From assembly GCA_014649355.1 (NCBI GenBank), contig BMSW01000008.1, positions 62,001 through 126,000 on the forward strand: a stretch of 64,000 bases of DNA, read 5' to 3'. Shown piece after piece: positions 44,243 through 53,072 of this stretch (the stretch's first letter is position 1; each line of letters starts with the position of its first letter). The notes beneath the pieces were generated by a model. It saw only the letters and a list, made by a program, of their open reading frames with translations, was not told the DNA's origin and did not search any database. The position numbers and the translations under genes are program-made. Origin of the DNA: Streptomyces althioticus (GTDB taxonomy: Bacteria > Actinomycetota > Actinomycetes > Streptomycetales > Streptomycetaceae).

Positions 44243-46081
44243 TTGGGATTCGTCAAACCGTCTCCGCAGCCGGTCGAGCCGACGGTCTTCCTCAGGCTTC
44301 CCCTGCGCGAACGCGTGCGCGTCCTCAGCACCCACTGGGTCGACGAAGGCTTCGGCACACCGCGGGCGCTGCACATCGTGTACATCGTCAAGATGCTCGG
44401 CCTCTACTTCGGCGTCGGCATCTGGATCGCGTCGGCGACGTCCGGGATCGAGTTCACCGACGTCGGCGGCTGGTACCGCAACATCGTCGTGTACCAGAAG
44501 CTCGCCGTGTGGCTGATGCTGCTGGAGGTGATCGGACTCGGCGGTGCCTTCGGTCCCCTGTGCGGCCACTTCCGCCCGATGATCGGCAACATCCGGTACT
44601 GGATCCGTCCCGGCACCCTCCGCATGGCGCCCTGGGGCGGCCGCGTGCCGTTCACCGGCGGCGACGAGCGCACCTGGTTCGACGTGGCGCTCTTCGCCGG
44701 CGTGCTCGCCGCGCTCGTCTACCCGTTGGCCGTGCGGGCCGAGCCTGTGCCGAGCGAGTTCCTCCCCGCGGGCACCGGCCCGCAGGACATCGTCCCGCCG
44801 CACTGCTTCCTGCCGGTTCTCGTTCTCATGCCCCTGATGGGCCTGCGGGACAAGGTCGTCTTCCTGGCCGGCCGGTCCGAGCAGTACCTGCCGATCATGT
44901 TGTTCTCCGCGCTGATGGGGAGCATCGGCGGCGCCGCGGACTTCGTCGACCTCGTCGTGGTGCTCAAGATCGTGATCTGCGTCGTGTGGATCGGTGCCGG
45001 TGTGTCCAAGTTCGGTGCCCACTTCGAGCACGTCGTGCCGCCGATGGTCTCCAACAGCCCGGCCGTACCAGGACGAGCCGTCAAGCGTCTGCACTACCGT
45101 GACGCCCCGAACGACCTGCACCCGTCCCGCGTCGCCTGGTTCATGGCGCACATCGGCGGCACCGCCGTCGAGATCGTCGTCCCGATCACCCTGCTGCTCA
45201 CGACGAACGCGACCGTGGCGCTGATCGGCGCGCTGTGCATGCTGGCCTTCCACGTCTTCATCGCCTCGACGTTCCCGATCGCCGTCCCGCTGGAGTGGAA
45301 CGTCTTCTTCGGGTTCATCGCGATCGTCCTGTGGGTCGGCTTCGATCCCGGCACGTACACCGTCTGGAACTTCTCCGCGCCGATCCTGCTCGTCCCGGTC
45401 CTCGCGCTGCTGCTGTTCGGGCCGGTCCTGGGCAACCTGCGTCCCGACCTCGTCTCCTTCCTGCCCTCCATGCGCCAGTACGCCGGGAACTGGGCCGCGT
45501 CCGTGTGGGCGATGAAGCCCGGCGTGGAGGAGCGGCTCAACGAGCTGCCCGGGGTGGAGAACCAGATCGACCAGCTGCAGCGCATGATCCCGACCCCGTA
45601 CGAACGTGACGACGCCGAGATGACGTTGCAGAAGGCACTCGCCTGGCGCTCGATGCACAGCCAGGGGCGCGGCCTGTTCTCCCTCCTGTACGCGCGCCTC
45701 GCGGACATCGAGACACGCACCGTCCGCGAGGGGGAGTTCGTGTGCAACGCGCTCCTCGGATTCAACTTCGGCGACGGTCACATGCATGACGCCCGCCTCG
45801 TCGCGGCCGTGCAGAAGCGCCTCTGCCTCGAGCCCGGCGACCTGGTCGTGGTCTGGGCCGAGTCCCAGCCCATCCACCGGCGCACCCAGCGGTACCAGGT
45901 GATCGACGCCGCTCTGGGCGTGGTCGAACGGGGCACCTGGAAGGTCGCCGACTGCGTGGCGGAGCAGCCGTGGCTGCCCAACGGGCCCGTCCCGCTGAAC
46001 GCCACCTGGACCGCCGACGGCCACCACCGTCGGCAGACCAGGGGAACGAACCCGAACCGGCCCGACGAGACCCCCGTCTGA
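44243..46081 (+). CDS. DUF3556 transmembrane protein
   Basis: 612 aa from TTG 44243, with AGAGGGG upstream. The N-terminal 420 residues hold about 10 membrane helices (for example LHIVYIVKMLGLYFGVGIWIAS, AVWLMLLEVIGLGGAFGPL, VFLIVVVLKIVICVVWIGAGVSKFG-like stretches, HVFIASTFPIAVPLEWNVFFGF). The C-terminal 190 residues are soluble (EERLNELPGVENQIDQLQRMIPTPYERDDAEM...FVCNALLGFNFGDGHMHD). This is the DUF3556 family known mainly from Mycobacterium and Rhodococcus. The function is unknown; the neighbour is a carotenoid/phytoene-type FAD enzyme. Confidence 0.87.
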   Translation: MGFVKPSPQPVEPTVFLRLPLRERVRVLSTHWVDEGFGTPRALHIVYIVKMLGLYFGVGIWIASATSGIEFTDVGGWYRNIVVYQKLAVWLMLLEVIGLGGAFGPLCGHFRPMIGNIRYWIRPGTLRMAPWGGRVPFTGGDERTWFDVALFAGVLAALVYPLAVRAEPVPSEFLPAGTGPQDIVPPHCFLPVLVLMPLMGLRDKVVFLAGRSEQYLPIMLFSALMGSIGGAADFVDLVVVLKIVICVVWIGAGVSKFGAHFEHVVPPMVSNSPAVPGRAVKRLHYRDAPNDLHPSRVAWFMAHIGGTAVEIVVPITLLLTTNATVALIGALCMLAFHVFIASTFPIAVPLEWNVFFGFIAIVLWVGFDPGTYTVWNFSAPILLVPVLALLLFGPVLGNLRPDLVSFLPSMRQYAGNWAASVWAMKPGVEERLNELPGVENQIDQLQRMIPTPYERDDAEMTLQKALAWRSMHSQGRGLFSLLYARLADIETRTVREGEFVCNALLGFNFGDGHMHDARLVAAVQKRLCLEPGDLVVVWAESQPIHRRTQRYQVIDAALGVVERGTWKVADCVAEQPWLPNGPVPLNATWTADGHHRRQTRGTNPNRPDETPV

Positions 46082-46228
46082 CCCCTCCCCACCGCCCCCT
46101 CTCCTCCTGGAGGACGACATCCCGAGCACGTGGCATCTCCAGCGTCCCGACCAGTTCGACGAACCGCGTCTGCGCGCCGCCGTCGCTTCGACGCGCGCAT
46201 CAGCCACTGACCCGGACGAGGAGGCACC

Positions 46229-47653
46229 GTGACGACCGCAGTCGTCGTCGGCAGCGGCCCCAACGGACTGGCGGCCGCGCTCGTGCTGGCCGACGCCGGG
46301 GTCCGGGTGCGCGTCGTCGAGGCCGCCGACACCCTGGGAGGCGGCACCCGCTCGGCGGAACTGACCCTTCCGGGGCTCGTGCACGACGTGTGCGCGGCGA
46401 TCCATCCACTGGCGGTCGCCACCCGATTCTCACGGGCCTTCGACCTCGCCGAGCACGGCTTGTCGTGGGCGGAACCGCCGGTGCAGTACTCCCACCCGCT
46501 CGACCACGGTCGTGGCGCCGCCGCCTACCGCTCCGTCGAGGAGACCGGCCGTCACCTCGGAGGGCGCGACGGCCGCACCTGGACCCGCGTGTTCGGCTCG
46601 CTGACCGACCGCTTCGACACGATCGCCGACGAGTTCCTCCGACCGGTGCTCCACATCCCGCGGCATCCGTTCCACCTCGGCCGGTTCGGGCTGTACGCCG
46701 GGCTGCCCGCCTCGCTCCTGGCCCGGCGCTGGCACCAGGACGAGGCCCGCGCTCTCCTCGCCGGGCTCGCCGCGCACGCCTTCCGCCCACTCGACGCCCT
46801 CGCGTCCTCCGCCATCGGCGTGGCGCTCGGCACCGCCGCGCACCGGTACGGCTGGGGCGCCGCCGTCGGCGGCTCGGCCGCCATCTCCACGGCGATGGTC
46901 GCCGCGGCGAAGCAGCGGGGCGTGCTGTTCGAGACCGGGCGTACGGTCACCAGCCTCGACGACCTCGGATCCGTCGACCTGGTCATGCTCGACACCGCCC
47001 CCGGCGCCGCGGCCGACATCATCGGCGACCGACTGCCACGACACGTCGCACGCGCCTACCGCGCCTACCGGCACGGCCCGGGCGCCTTCAAGGTCGACTT
47101 CGCCGTCGAGGGAGGTGTGCCGTGGACACACGAGCCGAGCCGGCACGCCGGGACGGTGCACGTGGGCGGAACGTTCGAGGAGATCGCTTCGGCCGAGGCG
47201 ACCGTTGCCCGCGGCCGCATGCCTGGCCGGCCGTTCGTCCTGGCGGCACAGCAGTACGTCGCCGACCCGTCGCGGTCCGCCGACGGTGTGCATCCGCTCT
47301 ACACCTACACCCACGTACCGGCCGGCTACACCGGCGACGCGACGGAGGCGATCATTGCCCAGATCGAGCGCTTCGCGCCCGGCTTCCGCGACCGCATCCG
47401 CGGCACTGCCGTGTGCAGCACCACCGAGATGTCCCGCAAGAACGCCAACTACGTCGGCGGCGACATCGTGTCGGGCTCCAACGACCCGCTGCAACTTCTG
47501 TTCCGCCCCCGCATCACGCTGCACCCCTACGCCACCGGGGCCGACGGGGTCTTCATCTGCTCGGCCGCCACGCCCCCCGGAGCCGGCGCACACGGCATGT
47601 CGGGATACTGGGCGGCACGGGCTGCCCTGCGCACGGTCGAAACCGCAAGGTAG
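46229..47653 (+). CDS. Phytoene dehydrogenase-like FAD oxidoreductase
   Basis: 474 aa from GTG with GAGGAGG upstream. The dinucleotide motif GSGPNGLAAALVLADAGVRVRVVEAADTLGGG is at the N-terminus, and the C-terminal FAD contact is VFICSAATPPGAGAHGMSGYWAA. This family covers carotenoid desaturases, retinol saturases and many uncharacterised actinobacterial enzymes. It follows DUF3556 by 147 bp; together with the PucR regulator they form a three-gene set. Confidence 0.92.
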   Translation: MTTAVVVGSGPNGLAAALVLADAGVRVRVVEAADTLGGGTRSAELTLPGLVHDVCAAIHPLAVATRFSRAFDLAEHGLSWAEPPVQYSHPLDHGRGAAAYRSVEETGRHLGGRDGRTWTRVFGSLTDRFDTIADEFLRPVLHIPRHPFHLGRFGLYAGLPASLLARRWHQDEARALLAGLAAHAFRPLDALASSAIGVALGTAAHRYGWGAAVGGSAAISTAMVAAAKQRGVLFETGRTVTSLDDLGSVDLVMLDTAPGAAADIIGDRLPRHVARAYRAYRHGPGAFKVDFAVEGGVPWTHEPSRHAGTVHVGGTFEEIASAEATVARGRMPGRPFVLAAQQYVADPSRSADGVHPLYTYTHVPAGYTGDATEAIIAQIERFAPGFRDRIRGTAVCSTTEMSRKNANYVGGDIVSGSNDPLQLLFRPRITLHPYATGADGVFICSAATPPGAGAHGMSGYWAARAALRTVETAR

Positions 47654-47714
47654 TACAGAGCCGGCAGCGCGCCCCGTGCCCCCTGTCGGGGAGGGCCGGG
47701 CCCTGTGCCGTCGT

Positions 47715-48923
47715 CTACTGGCGGTACCCGCTCAGGAAGCGGCCGATGCGGCCGATCGCCGCCTCCAGGTCCTCCGCGTGGGGGAGGGTGAGGATGCGGA
47801 AGTGGTCGGGGGAGGGCCAGTTGAAGCCGGTGCCCTGGACCACCTGGATCTTCTCCCGGAGCAGCAGGTCCAGGACGAACTTCTCGTCGTCGTGGATCTT
47901 GTGCACCTTCGGGTCCAGGCGCGGGAACGCGTACAGCGCGCCCTTCGGCTTCACGCAGCTCACGCCCGGGATCTCGTTCAGCTTCTCCCATGCCACGTCC
48001 CGCTGTTCGCGCAGCCTGCCGCCCGGGGCAGTGAGGTCCCGGATGGACTGCCGGCCGCCCAGCGCGGCCTGGATGGCGTACTGCGCCGGCGCGTTCGCGC
48101 ACAGACGCATCGACGCCAGCATCGTCAGACCCTCGAGGTAGTCCTTCGCGTGCTGCTTCGGTCCGGTGACCACCAGCCAGCCCGAGCGGAAGCCCGCCAC
48201 GCGGTACGTCTTGGACAGGCCGCAGAAGGTCAGCACGACCAGGTCGGGGGCGAGCGCGGCGGCCGAGTGGTGCACGGCGTCGTCGTACAGGATCTGGTCG
48301 TAGATCTCGTCCGCGAAGACCATCAGGCCGTGGCGGCGGGCCAGGTCGAGGATGCCCTCGACGACCTCCTTCGGATACACCGCGCCCGTCGGGTTGTTGG
48401 GGTTGATGATGACGACGGCCTTGGTGCGGTCGGTGATCTTCGCGGCCATGTCGTCGAGGTCCGGGTACCAGTCGGACCGCTCGTCGCACAGGTAGTGCAC
48501 CGCCTTGCCGCCCGCGAGGTTGGTCACCGCGGTCCACAGGGGGAAGTCCGGCGCGGGGACGAGGACTTCGTCGCTGTCCTCCAGCAGCGCCTGCACCGCC
48601 ATGGACACCAGCTCGGAGACGCCGTTGCCGAGGAAGACGTCGTCGACGTCGACCTCCAGGCCGAGCGTCTGGTAGCGCTGGGCCACCGCCCGGCGGGCGG
48701 AGAGGATGCCGCGCGAGTCGGTGTAGCCGTGCGCCTGGGGGAGCATCCGGATCATGTCCTGGAGGATCTCCTCCGGCGCCTCGAAACCGAACAGGGCCGG
48801 GTTGCCGGTGTTCAGGCGCAGCACGCTGTGCCCCGCCTCCTCCAGCGCGTTGGCGTGCTCGATCACCGGGCCGCGGATCTCGTAACAGACCTCGCTGAGC
48901 TTGCTCGACTGCCGGAACTCCAT
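47715..48923 (-). CDS. Pyridoxal-phosphate aminotransferase, alanine (AlaA/AlaT-like)
   Basis: 402 aa, fold type I class I. Substrate region LNTGNPALFGFEAP, PLP phosphate and ring contacts NPNNPTG and FADEIYDQILYD, and the Schiff-base lysine in LTFCGLSKTYRVAGFRSGW. The TGNPALFGFEAPEEILQDMI opening is typical of E. coli AlaA-like glutamate-pyruvate transaminases. It is divergent from an HxlR regulator, and two palindromes lie between them. Confidence 0.92.
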   Translation of the reverse strand: MEFRQSSKLSEVCYEIRGPVIEHANALEEAGHSVLRLNTGNPALFGFEAPEEILQDMIRMLPQAHGYTDSRGILSARRAVAQRYQTLGLEVDVDDVFLGNGVSELVSMAVQALLEDSDEVLVPAPDFPLWTAVTNLAGGKAVHYLCDERSDWYPDLDDMAAKITDRTKAVVIINPNNPTGAVYPKEVVEGILDLARRHGLMVFADEIYDQILYDDAVHHSAAALAPDLVVLTFCGLSKTYRVAGFRSGWLVVTGPKQHAKDYLEGLTMLASMRLCANAPAQYAIQAALGGRQSIRDLTAPGGRLREQRDVAWEKLNEIPGVSCVKPKGALYAFPRLDPKVHKIHDDEKFVLDLLLREKIQVVQGTGFNWPSPDHFRILTLPHAEDLEAAIGRIGRFLSGYRQ

Positions 48924-48947
48924 GCGCCCCTCCGGTTTCTGGTGTTA

Positions 48948-48983
48948 CTTGGTTTTACCAAGTGGGTGCTTGGAAAGTCCAAC
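48948..48983. promoter_or_regulatory. Two CTTGG-N5-CCAAG operators between aminotransferase and HxlR genes
   Basis: CTTGGTTTTACCAAG (48948-48962, extendable to a 17-bp palindrome at 48947-48963) and CTTGGAAAGTCCAAC (48969-48983) start 21 bp apart. A probable HxlR gene promoter (TTGGAA 48970-48975, TAGACT 48992-48997) overlaps the second one, suggesting autorepression. Confidence 0.65.
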
Positions 48984-49004
48984 GACATGTCTAGACTGCG
49001 GGGC

Positions 49005-49637
49005 ATGCCACCTCGCCGAAGCTACGACCAGTACTGCTCCGCCGCCCGTGCGCTCGACGTCGTCGGCGACCGCTGGACCCTGCTGATCGTCCGGGAACTG
49101 CTGGCCGGGCCGCGCCGTTACACCGACCTGCACGCGGACCTGCCGGGCGTCAGCACGGACGTACTGGCCTCACGGCTGAAGGACATGGAACGCGACGGCC
49201 TCACCACCCGCCGCCGCCTCCCGCCTCCCGGCGCGGCGTACGTCTACGAACTCACCGCGCGTGGGCGTGAGTTGCTGCCCGTCCTCCAGGCGCTCGGGGC
49301 GTGGGGCCGGCCGGAGCTCGGCGACCGCCGGCCGACCGACGCGGTCCGCGCCCACTGGTTCGCCCTGCCGCTGCTGCGTGAGCTGGAGGGCGACGGACTC
49401 GTCGAAGTGCGCCTGGACGAGGGCTGCTTCCACGTCCACGCGGGCGCGGCCGAGGCCGACGGCCCGGTCTACGGCGACGGCCCCGCCCCCGCCGACCCGG
49501 ACGCGGTCCTCACCCTCGACACCCCGACGTGCATCGCCCTCAGCCGAGGCGATGTGTCCCTCCCGGAGGCGATCCGGCAAGGCCACGTCGAAGTCACCGG
49601 CGACAGCCCGCTGGCCAAACAGCTCAGGGAGTCGTGA
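49005..49637 (+). CDS. HxlR family regulator with C-terminal SCP2-like extension
   Basis: 210 aa from ATG 49005; the TAGACT -10 just upstream would put the transcript start almost on this ATG, so it may be leaderless (ATG 48987 is an alternative). The HTH is at residues 8-95 (CSAARALDVVGDRWTLLIVRELLAGPRRYTDLHADLPGVSTDVLASRLKDMERDGL). The last 110 residues (ALPLLRELEGDGLVEVRLDEGCFHVHAG...ISLSRGDVSLPEAIRQGHVEVTGD-like) resemble an SCP-2 sterol-binding fold that could bind a lipid ligand. HxlR proteins are usually half this length. Confidence 0.9.
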   Translation: MPPRRSYDQYCSAARALDVVGDRWTLLIVRELLAGPRRYTDLHADLPGVSTDVLASRLKDMERDGLTTRRRLPPPGAAYVYELTARGRELLPVLQALGAWGRPELGDRRPTDAVRAHWFALPLLRELEGDGLVEVRLDEGCFHVHAGAAEADGPVYGDGPAPADPDAVLTLDTPTCIALSRGDVSLPEAIRQGHVEVTGDSPLAKQLRES

Positions 49638-49719
49638 GGGGACCGGCACCCGCCGCCCCCTGCTCTCTGCCGGAACACGGCAATGATCAGGGGCCGGAAG
49701 CTGTGGCAGGCTCCCTGAC

Positions 49720-50259
49720 ATGGGGTGGAGCTTCAGGGTGCACGGGGGAATCGCGCTCGCGCTGAGCGCTTGGGTCCTGCTGTCGGTGGTGCTCGCATGG
49801 CTGCCAGGGGAGTCGCCGTTGGCAGGCATGACGTGGCTCGTGGCCGCGGGGGTCCTCTTTCTCGTCGGTGTCGCCGCATGGGTGCGGGTCCTTGCGTGCA
49901 AGGCCGACAAGAAGATGCTGTGGCTCGCCTTCCGCTGTCTGCCCGGTCGGCTGCAGGCCGTGCTCGGCGCGCTGGCCCTCGTGGGCGTCCTGCTGACGCT
50001 CATCGGTGCGTTCCAGGAGGACAACCTGCAGACGGACGGAGTCGAGGACGGCCGCTACTACGTCTACGACACGACGCCCCTTCACAAGGGAAGGGCCGAG
50101 GTCTCGCAAAGCGCGTACGAGGACGTCCGCGAGCGAGAGCAGCGTGGCGTCCTGCCGGTGTTCGTGGCGGTCTTCGCCGGCGTCGCCGGCGTGGTCTTCT
50201 CCGCCGGCGAACTGCGCCGAGTCGACGCCCGGTCCGGGTCGGTGGGCGCGGCCACATAA
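49720..50259 (+). CDS. Hypothetical membrane protein, 179 aa
   Basis: 179 aa. Three or four hydrophobic segments: IALALSAWVLLSVVLAWL, MTWLVAAGVLFLVGVAAWVRVLA, LQAVLGALALVGVLLTLIGAF and VLPVFVAVFAGVAGVVFSAGEL. The loop QTDGVEDGRYYVYDTTPLHKGRAEVSQSAYEDVREREQR is probably extracytoplasmic. No known domain. Stand-alone gene downstream of the HxlR gene. Confidence 0.7.
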   Translation: MGWSFRVHGGIALALSAWVLLSVVLAWLPGESPLAGMTWLVAAGVLFLVGVAAWVRVLACKADKKMLWLAFRCLPGRLQAVLGALALVGVLLTLIGAFQEDNLQTDGVEDGRYYVYDTTPLHKGRAEVSQSAYEDVREREQRGVLPVFVAVFAGVAGVVFSAGELRRVDARSGSVGAAT

Positions 50260-50367
50260 CGGGGCGCCCCGCAACTTCGACACGTGTCGTCGGCGGGGCT
50301 ACCTTCGCCTGGTCCCGGGCGAGTTCGCGCCCAGGCGCCCCCCTCGACGCCCCGCCAAGGGAGCCGT

Positions 50368-50892
50368 ATGCCCCGCCTCGCGCTCTACACCTTCGGTGTC
50401 CTCACGTCCCCGCTCTCCGACCCCTCGCCCGCCACCCGCGAGTTCTACGCCCTCGGTGAGGCCGTCTACCGCAGGATCGCCGCGCACCCCGGCCACCTCG
50501 CCCACGCCGAACCGGCGGGCGGGGAGCGGGGTGTGCTCTTCGGGGCGGACTGGGGTGCGTGGGGCGAGTTCGCCGTGCCGGCGTGGTACGCCAAGGGACG
50601 TACCCCGGACACCACCGCCCTGGCGGCGACCCTCTCCCTCTGGACCGACCTCGGCTCCGCCCGTGACGCCGTCTACACGGGTCTCCACCGCGACGCGCTG
50701 ACCAGACGCCGCGACTGGTTCGAGAGGTCACGGCGCCCGAGTCACGTGCTCTGGTGGGTCCCGGAGGACGTGATCCCCACCTGGCAGGAGGGCGTGGACA
50801 ACCTGGAGGCCCTCCACCGCCACGGCCCCGCGCCCCGACGCTTCACGTTTCCCCGGCCGTACACCCCGGAGGGCGCTCCGGCCCGCACCTGA
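50368..50892 (+). CDS. DUF3291-like protein
   Basis: 174 aa from ATG 50368, with AAGGGAG upstream. LALYTFGVLTSPLSDPSPATREFYALGEAVYRRIAAHPGHLAHAE and WFERSRRPSHVLWWVPEDVIPTWQEGVDNLEALHRHGPAP fit DUF3291, a ferredoxin-like fold related to antibiotic monooxygenases (ABM/dabb). Homologues lack proven activity. It ends at a strong terminator. Confidence 0.82.
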   Translation: MPRLALYTFGVLTSPLSDPSPATREFYALGEAVYRRIAAHPGHLAHAEPAGGERGVLFGADWGAWGEFAVPAWYAKGRTPDTTALAATLSLWTDLGSARDAVYTGLHRDALTRRRDWFERSRRPSHVLWWVPEDVIPTWQEGVDNLEALHRHGPAPRRFTFPRPYTPEGAPART

Positions 50893-50906
50893 AGGGCCTC
50901 GACAGC

Positions 50907-50935
50907 CGGAAGGCCCGCACAAGGCGGGCCTTCCG
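50907..50935. terminator. Hairpin terminator between convergent genes
   Basis: A 12-bp perfect stem CGGAAGGCCCGC / GCGGGCCTTCCG with loop ACAAG lies between the DUF3291 stop and the minus-strand gene stop at 50956. It should work in both directions. Confidence 0.85.
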
Positions 50936-50955
50936 ACCGACGGCGAGCGGAATCC

Positions 50956-51756
50956 CTACGCCCCCGGCGGGACGTGCCGCGGACGCCCCGGTCCCCGGGT
51001 CAGGCGGTAGCCGAGGACGCCCGCCAGGGCCGCCAGGGCGCCGCCGGCCGCCGTCCAGATCCAGCGGTCCGACCACCAGCCCGACGTCCAGCCGTCCTCC
51101 GGCTCCAGTTCGGCCAGCACACTCTTCGGGCCGTGGAGGGCCTCCTCCTTCTCCCGGGAGCCGATGCCCGGAACCAACGGCTCCGACAGCGAGCCGTCGA
51201 CCGCCGCCGCGCCACCCATGTCCTTGGACTCGACGCGCAGTTCGACGTCGACCGGCTTGCCCAGGTCGTCCGCCGACAGCTTCAGCACCGTCAGCCGCAC
51301 GTAGTAGGTGCCGGGCAGCGGGTCGTCGGCCCACGGCTCCGACCAGGCGCGGACCGTGCGCAGCACGCACGCCAGTTCCACGCTCGCCGCGCCCGCCGCG
51401 GCGGTGCGGGTCTGCGCGCCGTACTGGCAGGCCTGCCGGCGGCGCAGCCCGTCGTACACGTCGATCTGCCACGTCTCGGCGGCGTGGCCCTCCGGCAGCT
51501 TCACCGTCGCGCGGACGGTGGGCCGCTGCCCGGCGTCCGCGGGGAACGACCAGTACAGGTAGTCACCCGTGGAGGCCCGCGCCGTGGCGGTCTGCTCCTG
51601 CTCGACCTCCGTCGCCGTGCGGAACGACGTCCCCGCGCGGGTGGGTCCGCCGCCGTCGCCGGACGCCTCCGGGGACGGGGTGGAATCGGCCGCGGCGGGC
51701 GCGGCGGCCAGGCCCAGCATCAGCAGGGCGGCACTCAGTACTCGTACGGCGCGCAT
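50956..51756 (-). CDS. Exported, C-terminally anchored protein, partner of VWA protein
   Basis: 266 aa. A Sec signal (MRAVRVLSAALLMLGLAAAPAAA) precedes a beta-rich extracellular domain (GDYLYWSFPADAGQRPTVRATVKLPEGHAAETWQIDVYDG..., a pre-peptidase-like pattern) and one C-terminal helix (WIWTAAGGALAALAGVLGYRL) with a short basic tail. The topology mirrors that of the upstream VWA protein, and its ATG overlaps the VWA stop (ATGA), so the two are made together and probably form a surface complex. No catalytic motif. Confidence 0.82.
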   Translation of the reverse strand: MRAVRVLSAALLMLGLAAAPAAADSTPSPEASGDGGGPTRAGTSFRTATEVEQEQTATARASTGDYLYWSFPADAGQRPTVRATVKLPEGHAAETWQIDVYDGLRRRQACQYGAQTRTAAAGAASVELACVLRTVRAWSEPWADDPLPGTYYVRLTVLKLSADDLGKPVDVELRVESKDMGGAAAVDGSLSEPLVPGIGSREKEEALHGPKSVLAELEPEDGWTSGWWSDRWIWTAAGGALAALAGVLGYRLTRGPGRPRHVPPGA

Positions 51757-53027
51757 CAGTTGGTCCTCCAGACAGCGACCCGCCAGCGGGACAGCCAGCC
51801 CCAGACGAGACCGGCGAGGAAACCGGTGACGATCAGCGCGCCGAGCAGCCACCAGCCCCGGCCGAGGCCGAAGGAGGCGACGTCGGAGGCGTTGTCGGGG
51901 CCGTCGACGACGTCGACCGTCAGCTCCAGCGGCAGACCGGGCGTGGTCTTCACGCCGGCGTCCGCCGAGAAGGAGGTGGTCACGCCGAGGCACACCGTCT
52001 CCGTCGAGGGCTCGTCGCCGTCGTCGTCCAGCTCCGGCTTGGGGTGGCGCAGACCCGTGGACAGCACGTCCGTACGGCCGTTGCCCGTGGCCTCGCCGCG
52101 CACGATCTCCCGGCCGTGGATGGTGACCGCGCGCATCAGGATCCCGTAGTCGGGGCGCACGGCGCGGTCCGCGGCGACGCTCACCGAGGCGCGCAGCTCC
52201 TGCCCGGCGGGCAGGTCCACGCGGTACCAGCGCTGCTGGCCGAACTCCTGGCGGTCGGTGTAGAGGCCGGACCGCAGCTCGGGCGCCGTGTCGCAGGAGC
52301 CGGCGCCCTCGACGGCCACGGGGGTCACCACCGGCTCGGCCGCCCGGTCGACCAGTTCGTTGACGCGGTCGGTGAGTTCGTCCTGGTGCTCGATGGAGGT
52401 GTACGTGCCGCCCGTCGCCTCGGCGATGCAGCTGAGCTGTCGGCTCAGCTTGGCGCTCGGCACCAGGCCCAGCGTGTCGATGGTCAGGCCGATGCCCTTG
52501 GCCGCGATCTCGCGGGCCACCTCGCACGGGTCCAGCGGTGCGCAGGTGTCCTCGCCGTCGCTGATCAGCACGATCCGCTTCGAGCCGTCGCCCCCGTCGA
52601 GGTCGTCGGCCGCCTGGAGCAGCGCCGGGCCGATCGGGGTCCAGCCGGTCGGGACGAGGGTCGCCACCGCCGTCTTCGCCTCGGTGCGGTCCAGCGGGCC
52701 GACCGGGTAGAGCTGCGCGGTGTCCTTGCAGCCCTCCTTGCGGTCGTCGCCGGGATAGTCGGCACCGAGGGTACGGATGCCGAGCTGCACCTCCTCCGGC
52801 GTCGCGTCCAGCACCTCGTTGAACGCCTGCTTCGCCGCCGCCATCCGGGACTGGCCGTCGATGTCCTTGGCGCGCATCGAGCCGCTCACATCGAGGACGA
52901 GGTCGACCTTGGGCGCGCGATCGCCCCTGATTTCGTCGGCGGCCGCCCCGGCCGGGAAGGCGACCCCGGCGGTCAGGGCGGCGAGCAGGGCTATGGCGCC
53001 TGCCACCGGCCGTGTTCTTCTGATCAT
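51756..53027 (-). CDS. Surface von Willebrand factor A (VWA) protein
   Basis: 423 aa. Signal peptide (MIRRTRPVAGAIALLAALTAGVAFPAGAAA), then a VWA domain from about residue 40 with an intact MIDAS: DVSGS, the Thr of PTGWTPIG and the Asp of LISDGEDTC. Next comes a beta domain (RWYRVDLPAGQELRASVSV, as in the partner protein), then a C-terminal helix (WWLLGALIVTGFLAGLVWGWL) with a basic end. It likely binds a protein ligand through Mg2+ outside the membrane. First gene of the pair. Confidence 0.9.
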   Translation of the reverse strand: MIRRTRPVAGAIALLAALTAGVAFPAGAAADEIRGDRAPKVDLVLDVSGSMRAKDIDGQSRMAAAKQAFNEVLDATPEEVQLGIRTLGADYPGDDRKEGCKDTAQLYPVGPLDRTEAKTAVATLVPTGWTPIGPALLQAADDLDGGDGSKRIVLISDGEDTCAPLDPCEVAREIAAKGIGLTIDTLGLVPSAKLSRQLSCIAEATGGTYTSIEHQDELTDRVNELVDRAAEPVVTPVAVEGAGSCDTAPELRSGLYTDRQEFGQQRWYRVDLPAGQELRASVSVAADRAVRPDYGILMRAVTIHGREIVRGEATGNGRTDVLSTGLRHPKPELDDDGDEPSTETVCLGVTTSFSADAGVKTTPGLPLELTVDVVDGPDNASDVASFGLGRGWWLLGALIVTGFLAGLVWGWLSRWRVAVWRTN

Positions 53028-53072
53028 CGGCGGATCCTATTGATCAGGAGCGCCGCACATCAAAACGGCCCG

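Noticed and set aside
46110..46232. An open frame (EDDIPSTWHLQRPDQFDEPR...) ending at the start of the FAD oxidoreductase
   Set aside because: The peptide looks plausible and would be coupled to the next gene, but there is no ATG, GTG or TTG start in frame after the preceding stop, so it is not called.
44129..46405. A 758-codon open frame on the minus strand opposite the DUF3556 gene
   Set aside because: Low-complexity His/Asp/Arg translation mirroring the membrane protein codons; no start signal or family resemblance.
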